From JAZDLC01 sp043802345 (GTDB taxonomy: Bacteria > Planctomycetota > B15-G4 > JADJEK01): a DNA stretch of 29,824 bases. The DNA lies in NCBI GenBank assembly GCA_043802345.1, contig JAZDLC010000235.1, positions 1-29,824 on the forward strand, in the 5' to 3' direction. Within the stretch, counting starts at the first letter, position 1. Each line of letters opens with the position of its first letter. Below the pieces are notes generated by a model that did not search any database, was not told where the DNA came from, and worked only from the letters and a program-made list of their open reading frames with translations. This document shows positions 22,486-29,824 of this stretch, one piece after another. Both the position numbers and the translations under genes were made by a program.

Positions 22486-24153
22486 ATGTCACACCCCAAG
22501 ATCGTGATCGTCGGCGGGGTCGCGGGCGGTGCCAGCGCCGCCACGCGGGCCCGCCGCGTGAACGAGCGGGCCCAGATCGTCCTGTTCGAGCGAGGCCCCG
22601 ACATCTCGTTTGCCAACTGCGGCTTGCCCTACTACGTGGGCGGCGCCATCCAGGAAAGGAAGAGCCTTCTCCTGGCCACGCCGGAGGCGCTCAAAGAGCA
22701 GTTCAACATCGACGTCCGGATACGGCACGAAGTGACAGGGATCGATCGCAACCGGAAGCGCGTGAGCGTCCTGGACCGCACCACCGGGACGCGGTTCGAG
22801 GAATCGTACGACAAGCTGATCCTCTCCCCCGGCGCGGATCCGATCGTGCCGGAGTGGGATGGAGTCGGCCGTTTCAACGTCTTCACCCTGCGGGATGTCC
22901 CTGACAGCGATCGGATCAAGGGGTACGTGGATCACCATACGCCTGGCAGGGCGGTGGTGATCGGCGCGGGGTTCATCGGGCTGGAGATGGTCGAGGCGCT
23001 GATGGAGAGCGGCGTCGCGTGCACCCTGATCGAACTGCAGCCCCAGGTCTTGCCTCCCCTGGATCGAGAAATGGCCTGGCATGTGGAGCAGGTTCTGATC
23101 AAGCGCGGCGTCGAGCTGCACCTCTCCACTTCGGTCGAGAACCTGCTGGATGATGGTGAGAGGGTCCGGGGAGTTCTGCTGGGTGACGGCATGGAATTGC
23201 CCGCCGACCTGGTGCTGGTCTCCATCGGCGTGCGGCCCAACGCGCGGCTGGCGCTGGATGCCGGACTGGAAATCGGCCCGGGTGGCGCCATCGCCTGCGA
23301 CCGCTACAGCCGTACCAGCGATCCCGATATCTACGCGGTCGGGGACGCCGCCGAGGTCCGGCACATGGTTCTGAACCAGCCGGTCCAGATCCCGCTGGCC
23401 GGGCCCGCCAATCGCAATGGCCGCCTGGCGGGTGAGCACGCGGCCACGGGCCGGTCGAGGGAGGCGCCTGCCGTGCTCGGCACCGCGGTGGTGAAGGTCT
23501 TCGATTGCGTGGCAGCCGTGACCGGTCTGGGTTCCAGGGCCGCGGAGAGGGCCGGACTGGACGCCGCTTCCAGCTATGCCCTGCGGGGACACCATGCCGC
23601 CTACTATCCAGGAGCCGCCCCGATGATTCTCAAGCTGGTGTACGAGCGCGGCTCGGGGCGCATCCTCGGCGCGCAGGCAGTGGGCGGCGCCGGAGTGGAC
23701 AAGCGGATCGACGTGATCGCCACGTGCATGCGCTTCTCTGGCACCATCGACGACCTGGCCGGCGTGGACCTGGCGTACGCACCCCCTTTCGGCGCCGCCA
23801 AGGACCCGGTGCACATCGCGGCCTTCATCGCCCAGAATCAGGAAGATGGTCTGTGCCTGGGCGTGCCGCCCGACAGAGCCGCCCCGCTCGAGGGGCAGAT
23901 CGTCGATCTGCGGGATGCGAAGGATTACCTGGAGGGATCGCTTCCAACGGCGGTTCACATCCCGCTCTCGGAGCTGAGAGGGCGGCTCGACGAGCTGGAC
24001 AGGGACCGGCCGACCTACCTCCTCTGCGGCGTCGGGCAGCGCGCGTACACCGCCGCGAGGGTGTTGATGCAAGAAGGCTTCCAGCAGGTCGCCTACCTGC
24101 CAGGTGGATACCGGATGTGGCGGCCTGACCCTGACCGCGACCGGCAAGGATGA
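22486..24153 (+). CDS. CoA-disulfide reductase with C-terminal rhodanese domain
   Basis: FAD-dependent NAD(P)H oxidoreductase of the CoADR/persulfide reductase type: reduces CoA disulfide or CoA persulfide in the cytoplasm. The 555-aa chain has an N-terminal FAD fold (IVIVGGVAGGASAATRARR), the single active-site cysteine SFANCGLPYYVGG (Cys45), an NAD(P)H fold (AVVIGAGFIGLEMVEAL, about 158-175), FAD motif IYAVGDAAEV and the dimer domain. From ~470 a rhodanese domain follows, ending LLCGVGQRAYTAARVL with Cys514. This CoADR-rhodanese fusion is known to link CoA-dependent redox to sulfane sulfur handling. GGAA lies upstream of ATG 22486. Not obviously linked to either neighbour; downstream it is convergent with the carboxypeptidase gene. 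Confidence 0.95.
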   Translation: MSHPKIVIVGGVAGGASAATRARRVNERAQIVLFERGPDISFANCGLPYYVGGAIQERKSLLLATPEALKEQFNIDVRIRHEVTGIDRNRKRVSVLDRTTGTRFEESYDKLILSPGADPIVPEWDGVGRFNVFTLRDVPDSDRIKGYVDHHTPGRAVVIGAGFIGLEMVEALMESGVACTLIELQPQVLPPLDREMAWHVEQVLIKRGVELHLSTSVENLLDDGERVRGVLLGDGMELPADLVLVSIGVRPNARLALDAGLEIGPGGAIACDRYSRTSDPDIYAVGDAAEVRHMVLNQPVQIPLAGPANRNGRLAGEHAATGRSREAPAVLGTAVVKVFDCVAAVTGLGSRAAERAGLDAASSYALRGHHAAYYPGAAPMILKLVYERGSGRILGAQAVGGAGVDKRIDVIATCMRFSGTIDDLAGVDLAYAPPFGAAKDPVHIAAFIAQNQEDGLCLGVPPDRAAPLEGQIVDLRDAKDYLEGSLPTAVHIPLSELRGRLDELDRDRPTYLLCGVGQRAYTAARVLMQEGFQQVAYLPGGYRMWRPDPDRDRQG

Positions 24154-24171
24154 CGGTCCGCCCGGCCGCGG

Positions 24172-26640
24172 TCAGGGATTGACGACCGTGAGTTCCACCA
24201 CGTTCGACAGGACGGGCGTCGCCTCCAGGGCAAGCGACTGCAGGAACACCTGGAGGCCCACCAGCGGCGGGTTGTTCGGGATCGGCAGCGCGGTTCGCAG
24301 CAGTCCGGATCCCGGGACGGCGGAATTCAGGATGATGCGCTGCGTCAGCAGGTCGAGCCCGAACGTCCCCCTCACGCCGCCGAGCCTCGTGCTGCCAGTG
24401 CCGAGCGAGAGGAACAGCAGCACCGGCGTCCCGGGGCGTGCCGCCAGCTGGATCTCGACCCGGCCGGAGATCGCCGGCTTGCCGAAGATCATGACATGCG
24501 GCGTCAGCCCGAAGTCGAGCAACTCCAGGTCATCGATCAACGCCTCGGTCACCGAGCTATTCTGCGGGTCGGTCGCGATGAAGCGGATCTTCATCCGCGC
24601 GGTGGGCGCCAGGCAGTCCGCGAGCCACCACTCCCTTTGCACCCAGGCGTTCGGCCTCAAGGCGACGGTCTCCAGGTTGACCCAGGTCGCTCCGTCATCG
24701 TTCGACACGTCGATGGTCAGCGGGTTCTGCCCGTTGCTGCACCAATAGAAGCGGTTGTAGCGGAGCACCGGCTCGCGTGTATCCGCCAGGCTGAATGTCG
24801 GCGTGACCAGGGTCGTGGTGCCGTCATCCACGTCGTCCTGCCCCGGCGCGGTCCCCCCGTTGCCGGTGACGTAGCAGTGGGTGCCAGGCGAAGGCGTCGT
24901 ATCGTCTTCCGGCTGGGCCTCGTTCTGGTAGTGGAGGATCTGGATCGGATCGGATCGCTCCCATTCTCCCGTAAGAGCGTCATCTCCCGGCAGGCCGGCC
25001 GCCCAGCCCAGGTCCGACTCCAGGTCGTCCACCGCGATGGGCCGCAGCGTCCCGACCCGGAGGATCAGCTCGCTGACCACGGAGAACCCGTCCCAGTCCA
25101 GGGTCACCGTGATCGGAATCCGGTCTCCCGGGGAAGCGCCGGGCGACACCGCGACCCGGATCCCTCCCGGACCGGTGGACGCCTCCGCCAGGGCCCCGAT
25201 GGAGGCCAGGGTGGCCGTGGAGCTCAGGAGACTGAGGTTCGGATCGGCGCAGCCCAGCGTAACCGTGGCTTGCCCCGAGGTGCCGGCCTGCCCCCTGTTC
25301 CGCACCGAAAGAAGGAGATCGACCACCTCGCCCGGGTCGGCGAAACCGTTCCCGTTCCCGGAGCCATCGGAGATCTCCAGCCCGTTCTGCACCAGATACG
25401 CGCCGGCGTACCGGATCAACAGCAGCAGCGGCTCCAGGTTCTCCTGGGCCACCGGCAGCATCTCGGACAGGGGCGGCCAGAACGACTTCCCGACCTCGAA
25501 CGCCCAGGTCTCGGAACCGTAGGTCAGGTCGTGGTGATCCAGGGCGTTGCCATTCACCGTCGCCAACAAGTCGGATACGGCTCCCGGCAGATAGCCGTTC
25601 AGGGCCGCCAGTTCCTCGCCGCGTTCCCGGTAGAGCGCCACGTTCTGTGCCGGCTGATCGAGGTAACCGAGGGGATGGAGCAGCAACGCGCCGTGGGCGT
25701 GGAGGCTGACGACCATCTCGAACCGCTCCCGGGCGGCGAGAGAGTCCAGCGCCGCCGTCTCCGGCTCGGACAGCGCGGCCGGCCCCCGGTACGTTTCCGC
25801 GCACGGATCATTGCTGGAGCCGTAGTCATCGAACGCGAAGTACGTGGAGTAGTTCCGGTTCAGATCCACGCCATGACAGCCACCGAACGATTGACGATTC
25901 TTGCGCCAGAGCCCCCCACCCCCCGGAAAAGTCGTCTCGTTGAAGAAGTACCCATCCGGGTTCACCACCGGGACCATCCAGATTTCCCGCTCGTTGACCA
26001 GGCTGGTGATCAGCGGGTCGCCGCCGTACCCCACGGCAAGCTGGTGGAGCAGAAACAACAGCGTCTGCACCGACATCGGCTCCCGGGCGTGGTGCAGCGC
26101 ATCGAGCAGGATCTTCGGCTCGCCTTCCGCCAGGTTCGGATTGTCGGAGATCCTCAGCGCGTGGATCGGCCGCCCCTCCACCGAGGTGCCGATGACCTGC
26201 TTGGCGCTCACGATGGCTGGATAGGTCATGGAATAGTGGTCGAGCAGTGCCTCGATCTCCGCGAGGCTGTAGTACCCTCCCTGACTCCCTGCGCCGAAGT
26301 TCGGCGGAGCCATGCTCGACGCCATGGGAGGAGATCCGAGCCGCTCGGCGGTCCGCTGCTCCAGGTTCTCCTCCAGAATGCGAACCCTGAACCCGAGCCG
26401 GTTCAGGCGGTCGAGATCGGCTCGCAGCACCACGAGGTCGACTGACCCGAAGCCGCCTCCTCCCGGATCTCCTGATTCACGCGCCACCAGGTCGAACCCT
26501 TGGAGCTGGAGCGTCTCGAGATCAGCCCTGGTGGCCAGGAACACCCGGGCCAGAGTGTGGTCCGGGGGTGCGGCCGCGCCGAGCGAGAAGATAACACAAA
26601 CAATTAAAAGCAAAGCTTTTATGGCTTCGTTACTCGACAT
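24172..26640 (-). CDS. Secreted M14 zinc carboxypeptidase with extra C-terminal domains
   Basis: Removes C-terminal residues from peptides outside the cytoplasm. 822 aa from ATG 26640, giving a signal peptide (SSNEAIKALLLIVCVIFSLGAAA); an in-frame ATG at 26682 has no signal character at its N-terminus. After a ~90-residue propeptide-like region comes a carboxypeptidase T-like M14 domain: LDALHHAREPMS (His184, Glu187), VNPDGYFFN, GVDLNRNYS, YRGPAALSEPET, SLHAHG (His314) and catalytic TWAFEVGK (Glu382). Then a CARDB-like Ig segment (GSGNGNGFADPGEVVDL), a MAM-like jelly-roll (DDLESDLGWA ... LIDDLELLDF), and a terminal ~100-residue beta module ending with NNPPLVGLQVFLQSLALE. That last module resembles C-terminal domains of secreted Planctomycetes-type proteins. 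Catalytic residues are complete; the 18-bp gap to the convergent neighbour holds nothing. Confidence 0.93.
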   Translation of the reverse strand: MSSNEAIKALLLIVCVIFSLGAAAPPDHTLARVFLATRADLETLQLQGFDLVARESGDPGGGGFGSVDLVVLRADLDRLNRLGFRVRILEENLEQRTAERLGSPPMASSMAPPNFGAGSQGGYYSLAEIEALLDHYSMTYPAIVSAKQVIGTSVEGRPIHALRISDNPNLAEGEPKILLDALHHAREPMSVQTLLFLLHQLAVGYGGDPLITSLVNEREIWMVPVVNPDGYFFNETTFPGGGGLWRKNRQSFGGCHGVDLNRNYSTYFAFDDYGSSNDPCAETYRGPAALSEPETAALDSLAARERFEMVVSLHAHGALLLHPLGYLDQPAQNVALYRERGEELAALNGYLPGAVSDLLATVNGNALDHHDLTYGSETWAFEVGKSFWPPLSEMLPVAQENLEPLLLLIRYAGAYLVQNGLEISDGSGNGNGFADPGEVVDLLLSVRNRGQAGTSGQATVTLGCADPNLSLLSSTATLASIGALAEASTGPGGIRVAVSPGASPGDRIPITVTLDWDGFSVVSELILRVGTLRPIAVDDLESDLGWAAGLPGDDALTGEWERSDPIQILHYQNEAQPEDDTTPSPGTHCYVTGNGGTAPGQDDVDDGTTTLVTPTFSLADTREPVLRYNRFYWCSNGQNPLTIDVSNDDGATWVNLETVALRPNAWVQREWWLADCLAPTARMKIRFIATDPQNSSVTEALIDDLELLDFGLTPHVMIFGKPAISGRVEIQLAARPGTPVLLFLSLGTGSTRLGGVRGTFGLDLLTQRIILNSAVPGSGLLRTALPIPNNPPLVGLQVFLQSLALEATPVLSNVVELTVVNP

Positions 26641-26686
26641 TCCAGGAGGCCCCAGACTCGCAAGCATGGTCAAGTCTATCATATGG

Positions 26687-26714
26687 ACCCGAGCGTGCCT
26701 GAGCTGGCTCGGGT
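26687..26714. other. Perfect 8-bp hairpin in divergent gap
   Basis: ACCCGAGC (26687-26694) pairs with GCTCGGGT (26707-26714) around a 12-nt loop, in the 183-bp gap between the starts of the carboxypeptidase and DUF3592 genes. Position suggests an operator for either gene. A minus-strand TATGAT (complement of 26678-26683) lies beside it and could be a -10 box, without a clear -35. Confidence 0.35.
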
Positions 26715-26823
26715 TTCCGGTCTGGGAAACGCCGCGGAGCGCCCCGAAGCAGGGGCCGTTGACCGCTGGGGCCGGTGGAGTTAAAACCTCCCTTGGGTGT
26801 TCAGAGCGGGGCGAGCGAGCAAG

Positions 26824-27306
26824 GTGATCTACAGATTCCTGCAGACCGTGTTCCTGCCGATCTTCCTGGTGGGAGGTGTGGCCCTTGCGCTGGTGGTGGG
26901 ACCGCTGGAAGTGGTCCAGGCAAAGCAGAGCCGTTCGTGGCCAACGGTGGTCGGTTCCGTGGCCAGCGCCGGCATCAATGAGACCGTGAACCGCAAGGGC
27001 CGGAGATACCTGCCGGTCATTCGGTATCGGTATGAGGTCGGTGGCCAGACCTATGAATCAGACACGGTCTCCGGGCGCACCGCGAAATCGTACCCGGAAC
27101 GGTCCGACGCCCAGGGACACCTCGAGGAGGTGGTCTCGGGGGGAAGCCCTACGGTGCACTACAATCCCGACAATCCCGGTCAGGCCGTGCTGACTCCCGG
27201 CAGCCTCTGGCGCGCCATTGGGATCACCGGCATCGGGGTCATACTCCTGGCGCTCTGCGGTTGGATCATGCTCCGCCGGCGCGCCTCGTCGGCGGCGATC
27301 GAGTGA
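26824..27306 (+). CDS. DUF3592 membrane protein
   Basis: 160 aa from GTG 26824 (MIYRFLQTVFLPIFLVG); an in-frame GTG at 26797 would add nine residues and neither has a strong Shine-Dalgarno, so the start is uncertain. Two membrane segments (about 6-24, FLPIFLVGGVALALVVGPL; and near 130-150, AIGITGIGVILLALCGWIML) flank a ~100-residue loop. The loop matches DUF3592: SWPTVVGSVASAGI, RYLPVIRYRYEVGGQTYESD, then VHYNPDNPGQAVL. Family is typical in size; no biochemical role is known. It precedes the cytochrome gene by about 80 bp. Confidence 0.85.
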   Translation: MIYRFLQTVFLPIFLVGGVALALVVGPLEVVQAKQSRSWPTVVGSVASAGINETVNRKGRRYLPVIRYRYEVGGQTYESDTVSGRTAKSYPERSDAQGHLEEVVSGGSPTVHYNPDNPGQAVLTPGSLWRAIGITGIGVILLALCGWIMLRRRASSAAIE

Positions 27307-27385
27307 TACTGCCTTGCGGTGTCAGGCGCTATTGTCTCAACTATCCGGCTTCACCACTCCCTACTCGAACGACGGACGAACAAGC

Positions 27386-27784
27386 ATGAAGCGTCATATG
27401 ATCGGCCTCCTGGCTGCCCTGGCCCTGCCAATTGTCATGATCACCCTCCCGGCCTGCGGCGGCGGAGACGCGAAGAAGGGCCCGGAGATCTCCGACGAGA
27501 ACATGAAGCTCGCGAAGGCTCACTTCAACGCCTACTGCTCGACCTGCCACGGCCAGAGCGGCAAGGGGGACGGCCCCGCCGGAGTCGCGCTCGATCCGAA
27601 GCCGAGGAACTGGACCGACAAGAAGTGGCAAGAGTCGGTCGATGACGCCCACATCGCCAAGGTGATCCGGGAGGGCGGCCAGTCAGTCGGCCTGAGCCCG
27701 TTGATGGCAGCCAATCCGACCTATGGAGAAAACCCGGACGTCATCGCCGCCCTGGTGCAGATCGTCCGCAGCTACGGCAAGTAG
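27386..27784 (+). CDS. Cytochrome c lipoprotein (class I, single haem)
   Basis: 132 aa from ATG 27386; upstream in-frame sequence lacks protein character. A lipoprotein signal ends with lipobox LPAC (Cys24), so it is anchored to a periplasmic membrane face. The mature part has one haem-binding CSTCH (Cys51, Cys54, His55) in AYCSTCHGQSGKGDGPAG and a candidate distal ligand Met107 in GLSPLMAANP. This matches mono-haem c-type cytochromes of the cbb3-CcoP / c6-like kind. Likely carries electrons for a periplasmic or membrane oxidoreductase, but no partner complex is encoded here. A Shine-Dalgarno is weak. The next gene (CBS pair) is 33 bp downstream on the same strand. Confidence 0.92.
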   Translation: MKRHMIGLLAALALPIVMITLPACGGGDAKKGPEISDENMKLAKAHFNAYCSTCHGQSGKGDGPAGVALDPKPRNWTDKKWQESVDDAHIAKVIREGGQSVGLSPLMAANPTYGENPDVIAALVQIVRSYGK

Positions 27785-27817
27785 TCGCCATCTGACCCCC
27801 GATCGGAGGAAAGAACA

Positions 27818-28249
27818 ATGTCCGTTGGCAGCATCACCCCGCACAACGCTCAGACCATCCTCCCGAGTGAGACCGTGCGCGAGGCCGCCAACCGCATGCG
27901 CACGCATGACGTCGGCACGCTCGTGGTCGTGGACGACCAGGGCAGGCCGGTCGGCATCGTTTCCGATCGGGACCTGGTGGTGAAGGCCCTCTCGCTGGAA
28001 CAGAACCCCGGCGCGACCAGGGTCGAGGCGGTGATGACGGCCAACCCGACCGTTATCCTGTCCACCGCCTCCGTTCGCGACGCGGTCAAGCTGATGAGTG
28101 AAGGGGGCTTTCGCCGACTGCCGGTCGTGGACGGCTCCGGAAACCTGCTCGGCGTGGTCAGCTTCGACGACGTCATGGAGCTTCTGGCCCGGGACATGTC
28201 CGCGGTGGGCCAGCTCCTCAGAAGTCAGAAGAACGAGCGGCAGTACTAG
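27818..28249 (+). CDS. CBS-domain pair regulatory protein
   Basis: 143 aa; CGGAGGAAAGAACA leads into ATG 27818, a strong Shine-Dalgarno. Two CBS domains fill the protein: the first about 8-60 (LPSETVREAANRMRTHDVGT, then VGIVSDRDLVVKAL) and the second about 72-125 (VEAVMTANPTVILSTASVRD, FRRLPVVDGSGN, LLGVVSFDDVMELLA). CBS pairs bind adenosine nucleotides and sense energy state. There is no fused effector domain, so it probably acts by binding a partner. It lies behind the cytochrome c gene and ahead of a convergent two-component module; 28 bp separates the stops. Target unknown. Confidence 0.93.
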   Translation: MSVGSITPHNAQTILPSETVREAANRMRTHDVGTLVVVDDQGRPVGIVSDRDLVVKALSLEQNPGATRVEAVMTANPTVILSTASVRDAVKLMSEGGFRRLPVVDGSGNLLGVVSFDDVMELLARDMSAVGQLLRSQKNERQY

Positions 28250-28277
28250 GTCGAATTCCTCATCACGAAAGCCCCCG

Positions 28278-28667
28278 CTACCTGCCAGCCGGCTGCGGTG
28301 ATTCCCCCAGGCACTCCCTGACCGCTCCCAGCAGTTTCTCCGGGTCGTACGGCTTCTCGATGAACGCCCTGGCTCCCAGATCGAGTGCCCGCTGCCGGAG
28401 CGAGTATTTCTTGCTCGCCGTGATCACGATGAACGGGAGGCTGGCGGTCTTTCCGAGCTTCTGCATCCGCTCCGCCAGATCGAGCCCGTTGCCGTCCGGC
28501 ATGGAGATGTCGAGGATGGCCACATCGGGCTCCTCCTTCACGGCGGCAGCCATGCCGGTGATCGCGTCGAACGCGGAGATGACCTCGTATCCCGCCGTGC
28601 TGAGGCGAAACATGAGCGCCTTGCTGATGGCCTGATCATCCTCCACGACCAGGATTCTCTTCTTCAT
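28278..28667 (-). CDS. Single-domain response regulator (CheY-like receiver)
   Basis: 129 aa with no output domain, so it must act through protein contact or a phosphorelay. Receiver residues are complete: acidic pair Asp10/Asp11 (VVEDDQ), phosphoacceptor Asp53 in AILDISMPDGNG, Thr83 in FIVITASK and Lys105 in IEKPYD. ATG 28667 overlaps the stop of the histidine kinase gene by four bases (ATGA), so the two are translationally coupled, and the kinase is the likely phosphodonor. The tail (ECLGESPQPAGR) is short. No DNA-binding helix is visible. Typical length for the family. Confidence 0.93.
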   Translation of the reverse strand: MKKRILVVEDDQAISKALMFRLSTAGYEVISAFDAITGMAAAVKEEPDVAILDISMPDGNGLDLAERMQKLGKTASLPFIVITASKKYSLRQRALDLGARAFIEKPYDPEKLLGAVRECLGESPQPAGR

Positions 28668-29824
28668 CGCACTGACTCCTTGACTGGCTCGAGGTACTTT
28701 TCGCCCCGGGGAATTGCGGGAATGGCAAAGGTGAAGGTTGACCCCTCTCCGAGGACGCTGGCCACGCTGATCTCCCCGCCATGCAGCTCGACCAGGTCCT
28801 TGCTGATGCTCAGGCCCAGGCCCAGGCCCCCGTGGATGGACGTATCGTCCTGCGTGACCTGGTAGAGGCGGTCGAAGATGTGCGGCAATTGCTCCTGGCT
28901 GATGCCCCGACCGGTGTCCGCCACGGACACCCTGAGGCGATCCGCGGACCCACGCTCCAGTCCGACGGAAACCGAGACCTGCCCCCCATTCGGCGTAAAC
29001 TTGATCGCGTTCGCCAGCAGGTTCGAGACCACCTGGGTGATCCTGCGCTCATCCACGAAGGCGCGGGGCAGTTCATCTTCCCGCCTGAACTCGAGCCGGA
29101 CTCCCCCGTCTCGAGCGGATGGCCCAAAGGTCGCGACGACGCGATCGATGAGATCCGCCAGCGCGATGGAGTCCCGGTGGAGAGACAGCTTGCCGGTCTC
29201 CAGCCGGGTGGCGTCCAGGATGTCGTTGATATGAAGAGTCATCAGGGAGTGACTCTCCTTCACGGTTTCCAGAAACTCGGCCTGCTGCTCGTTGATTGAT
29301 CCCGCCAGCCCTTCCAGCAGGAGGAGCACGAACTCGGTGGCCGCGGTGAGGGGCGTCTTCAGTTCGTGGGAGAGGGTGTGGTAGAAGCGGGTGATCTCGT
29401 CGTTCTTCTTCCTGAGATTGCTGACCATCTTCTCCAGCTCACGGCGGTGCTCACGGACCGCCGTCCTGAGAGAGTGCTTCTCCTGCGCGTTCTGCACGGC
29501 ACGGCCGAGGGATGAGGCATTCATCCCGTCCTTCGGCAGGTAGTCGGCAACGCCCGCCTTGAGCGCCCGGACCGCGATCTCAGTGTTTCCCTGTCCGGTC
29601 AGCATGATGATCGGCACGGGAACCTCGCCGTATTCGGCCACCAGTTGTTCCACCAGTTCGATCCCCTCCATGTCCGGGAGGTTCAGGTCGAGCAGCACGC
29701 AATCTGGTTTCCGATCGCGAAGCAGAGCAAGCCCCTCGGCCCCTGTCTCCGCGAGGATGAACTCCGTGTTGTTGCTCACCTTCCCGAGGAAACGAACGCA
29801 GGCCATGCGGTCCGCTTCGCAGTC
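28664..29824 (-). CDS. Receiver-histidine kinase (5' end cut by window)
   Basis: Frame continues to the window edge; six codons beyond the first Met (DCEADR) match the acidic pocket of a receiver domain, so the true start lies outside the window. About 386 residues are visible: a receiver with phosphoacceptor Asp in CVLLDLNLPDMEG and Lys in DYLPKDGM, a coiled helix (REHRRELEKMVSNLRKKNDE), then a HisKA domain (FYHTLSHELKTPLTAATEF, phosphorylated His in HELKTP). The ATPase domain shows N-box SNLLANAIKFTPNGG, G1 VADTGRGIS, F-box HIFDRLYQV and G2 GGLGLGLSIS. No membrane segment is visible, so it is probably soluble. The receiver at the N-terminus suggests it takes input from another kinase. Coupled to the downstream response regulator. 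Confidence 0.93.
   Translation of the reverse strand, partial: DCEADRMACVRFLGKVSNNTEFILAETGAEGLALLRDRKPDCVLLDLNLPDMEGIELVEQLVAEYGEVPVPIIMLTGQGNTEIAVRALKAGVADYLPKDGMNASSLGRAVQNAQEKHSLRTAVREHRRELEKMVSNLRKKNDEITRFYHTLSHELKTPLTAATEFVLLLLEGLAGSINEQQAEFLETVKESHSLMTLHINDILDATRLETGKLSLHRDSIALADLIDRVVATFGPSARDGGVRLEFRREDELPRAFVDERRITQVVSNLLANAIKFTPNGGQVSVSVGLERGSADRLRVSVADTGRGISQEQLPHIFDRLYQVTQDDTSIHGGLGLGLSISKDLVELHGGEISVASVLGEGSTFTFAIPAIPRGEKYLEPVKESVR

Noticed and set aside
22489..24147. 552-codon minus-strand frame opposite the CoA-disulfide reductase
   Set aside because: Antisense shadow; the plus strand encodes a complete enzyme with both active cysteines.
24496..26445. 649-codon plus-strand frame opposite the carboxypeptidase
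   Set aside because: Antisense shadow; the minus strand carries all M14 catalytic residues.

Overview
This is a GC-rich stretch of chromosome (roughly 60-65% G+C by eye). It has long antisense shadow ORFs and few non-coding gaps, and I see no tRNA, rRNA, CRISPR array, phage gene or intact transposase. The gene content suggests an uncultured, free-living Gram-negative bacterium from a Planctomycetota / Acidobacteriota / FCB-like lineage. The clues are an ECF sigma factor beside a Ser/Thr kinase with a TPR-like tail, a NosD-type beta-helix protein, lipoproteins, exported TldD-like proteases, a secreted M14 carboxypeptidase with extra C-terminal modules, and several families of short intergenic repeats. 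The phylum cannot be fixed from the sequence alone.

Layout. (1) 1-3026: a membrane Ser/Thr kinase (cut by the left edge) diverges from an ECF sigma factor. (2) 3114-5852: a secreted protein built from three tandem parallel beta-helix modules. (3) 6037-6450: a small DUF1801 protein, followed by a 367-bp convergent gap filled by two copies of a roughly 115-bp TACTCG/CGAGTA-bounded repeat. (4) 6818-9221: a galT-galK-like operon in which the kinase carries the plant L-arabinokinase form of the sugar-binding motif. (5) 9222-9596: a gap with a perfect 25-bp hairpin, then a translationally coupled ABC ATPase / permease / DUF4857-like membrane protein operon (9597-12414). (6) 12553-16912 on the minus strand: a lipoprotein of the sulfatase/alkaline-phosphatase fold, a flavin reductase-like protein and a membrane metallophosphoesterase-like protein. 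(7) 17198-22271: a TolB-like propeller protein, then two exported TldD/PmbA paralogues, the first with zinc ligands and the second without. (8) 22486-24153: CoA-disulfide reductase fused to rhodanese. (9) 24172-26640: secreted zinc carboxypeptidase. (10) 26824-28249: DUF3592 membrane protein, cytochrome c lipoprotein and CBS-pair protein. (11) 28278-29824: a single-domain response regulator and a receiver-histidine kinase cut by the right edge.

How the genes fit together. Much of the window serves the cell envelope: exported proteases and peptidases, an exported sulfatase-fold enzyme, an exported beta-helix protein and an ABC exporter-like system. Two signalling modules (kinase/ECF and His kinase/response regulator) lie at the ends. 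The best candidates for something not well described are the exported TldD/TldE-like pair, the ABC-DUF4857 operon with unusual ATPase motifs, the sulfatase-fold lipoprotein with Thr at the formylglycine position, and the arabinokinase-like partner of galT. No clear defence system or mobile island is visible. The intergenic repeats are the only signs of mobility.
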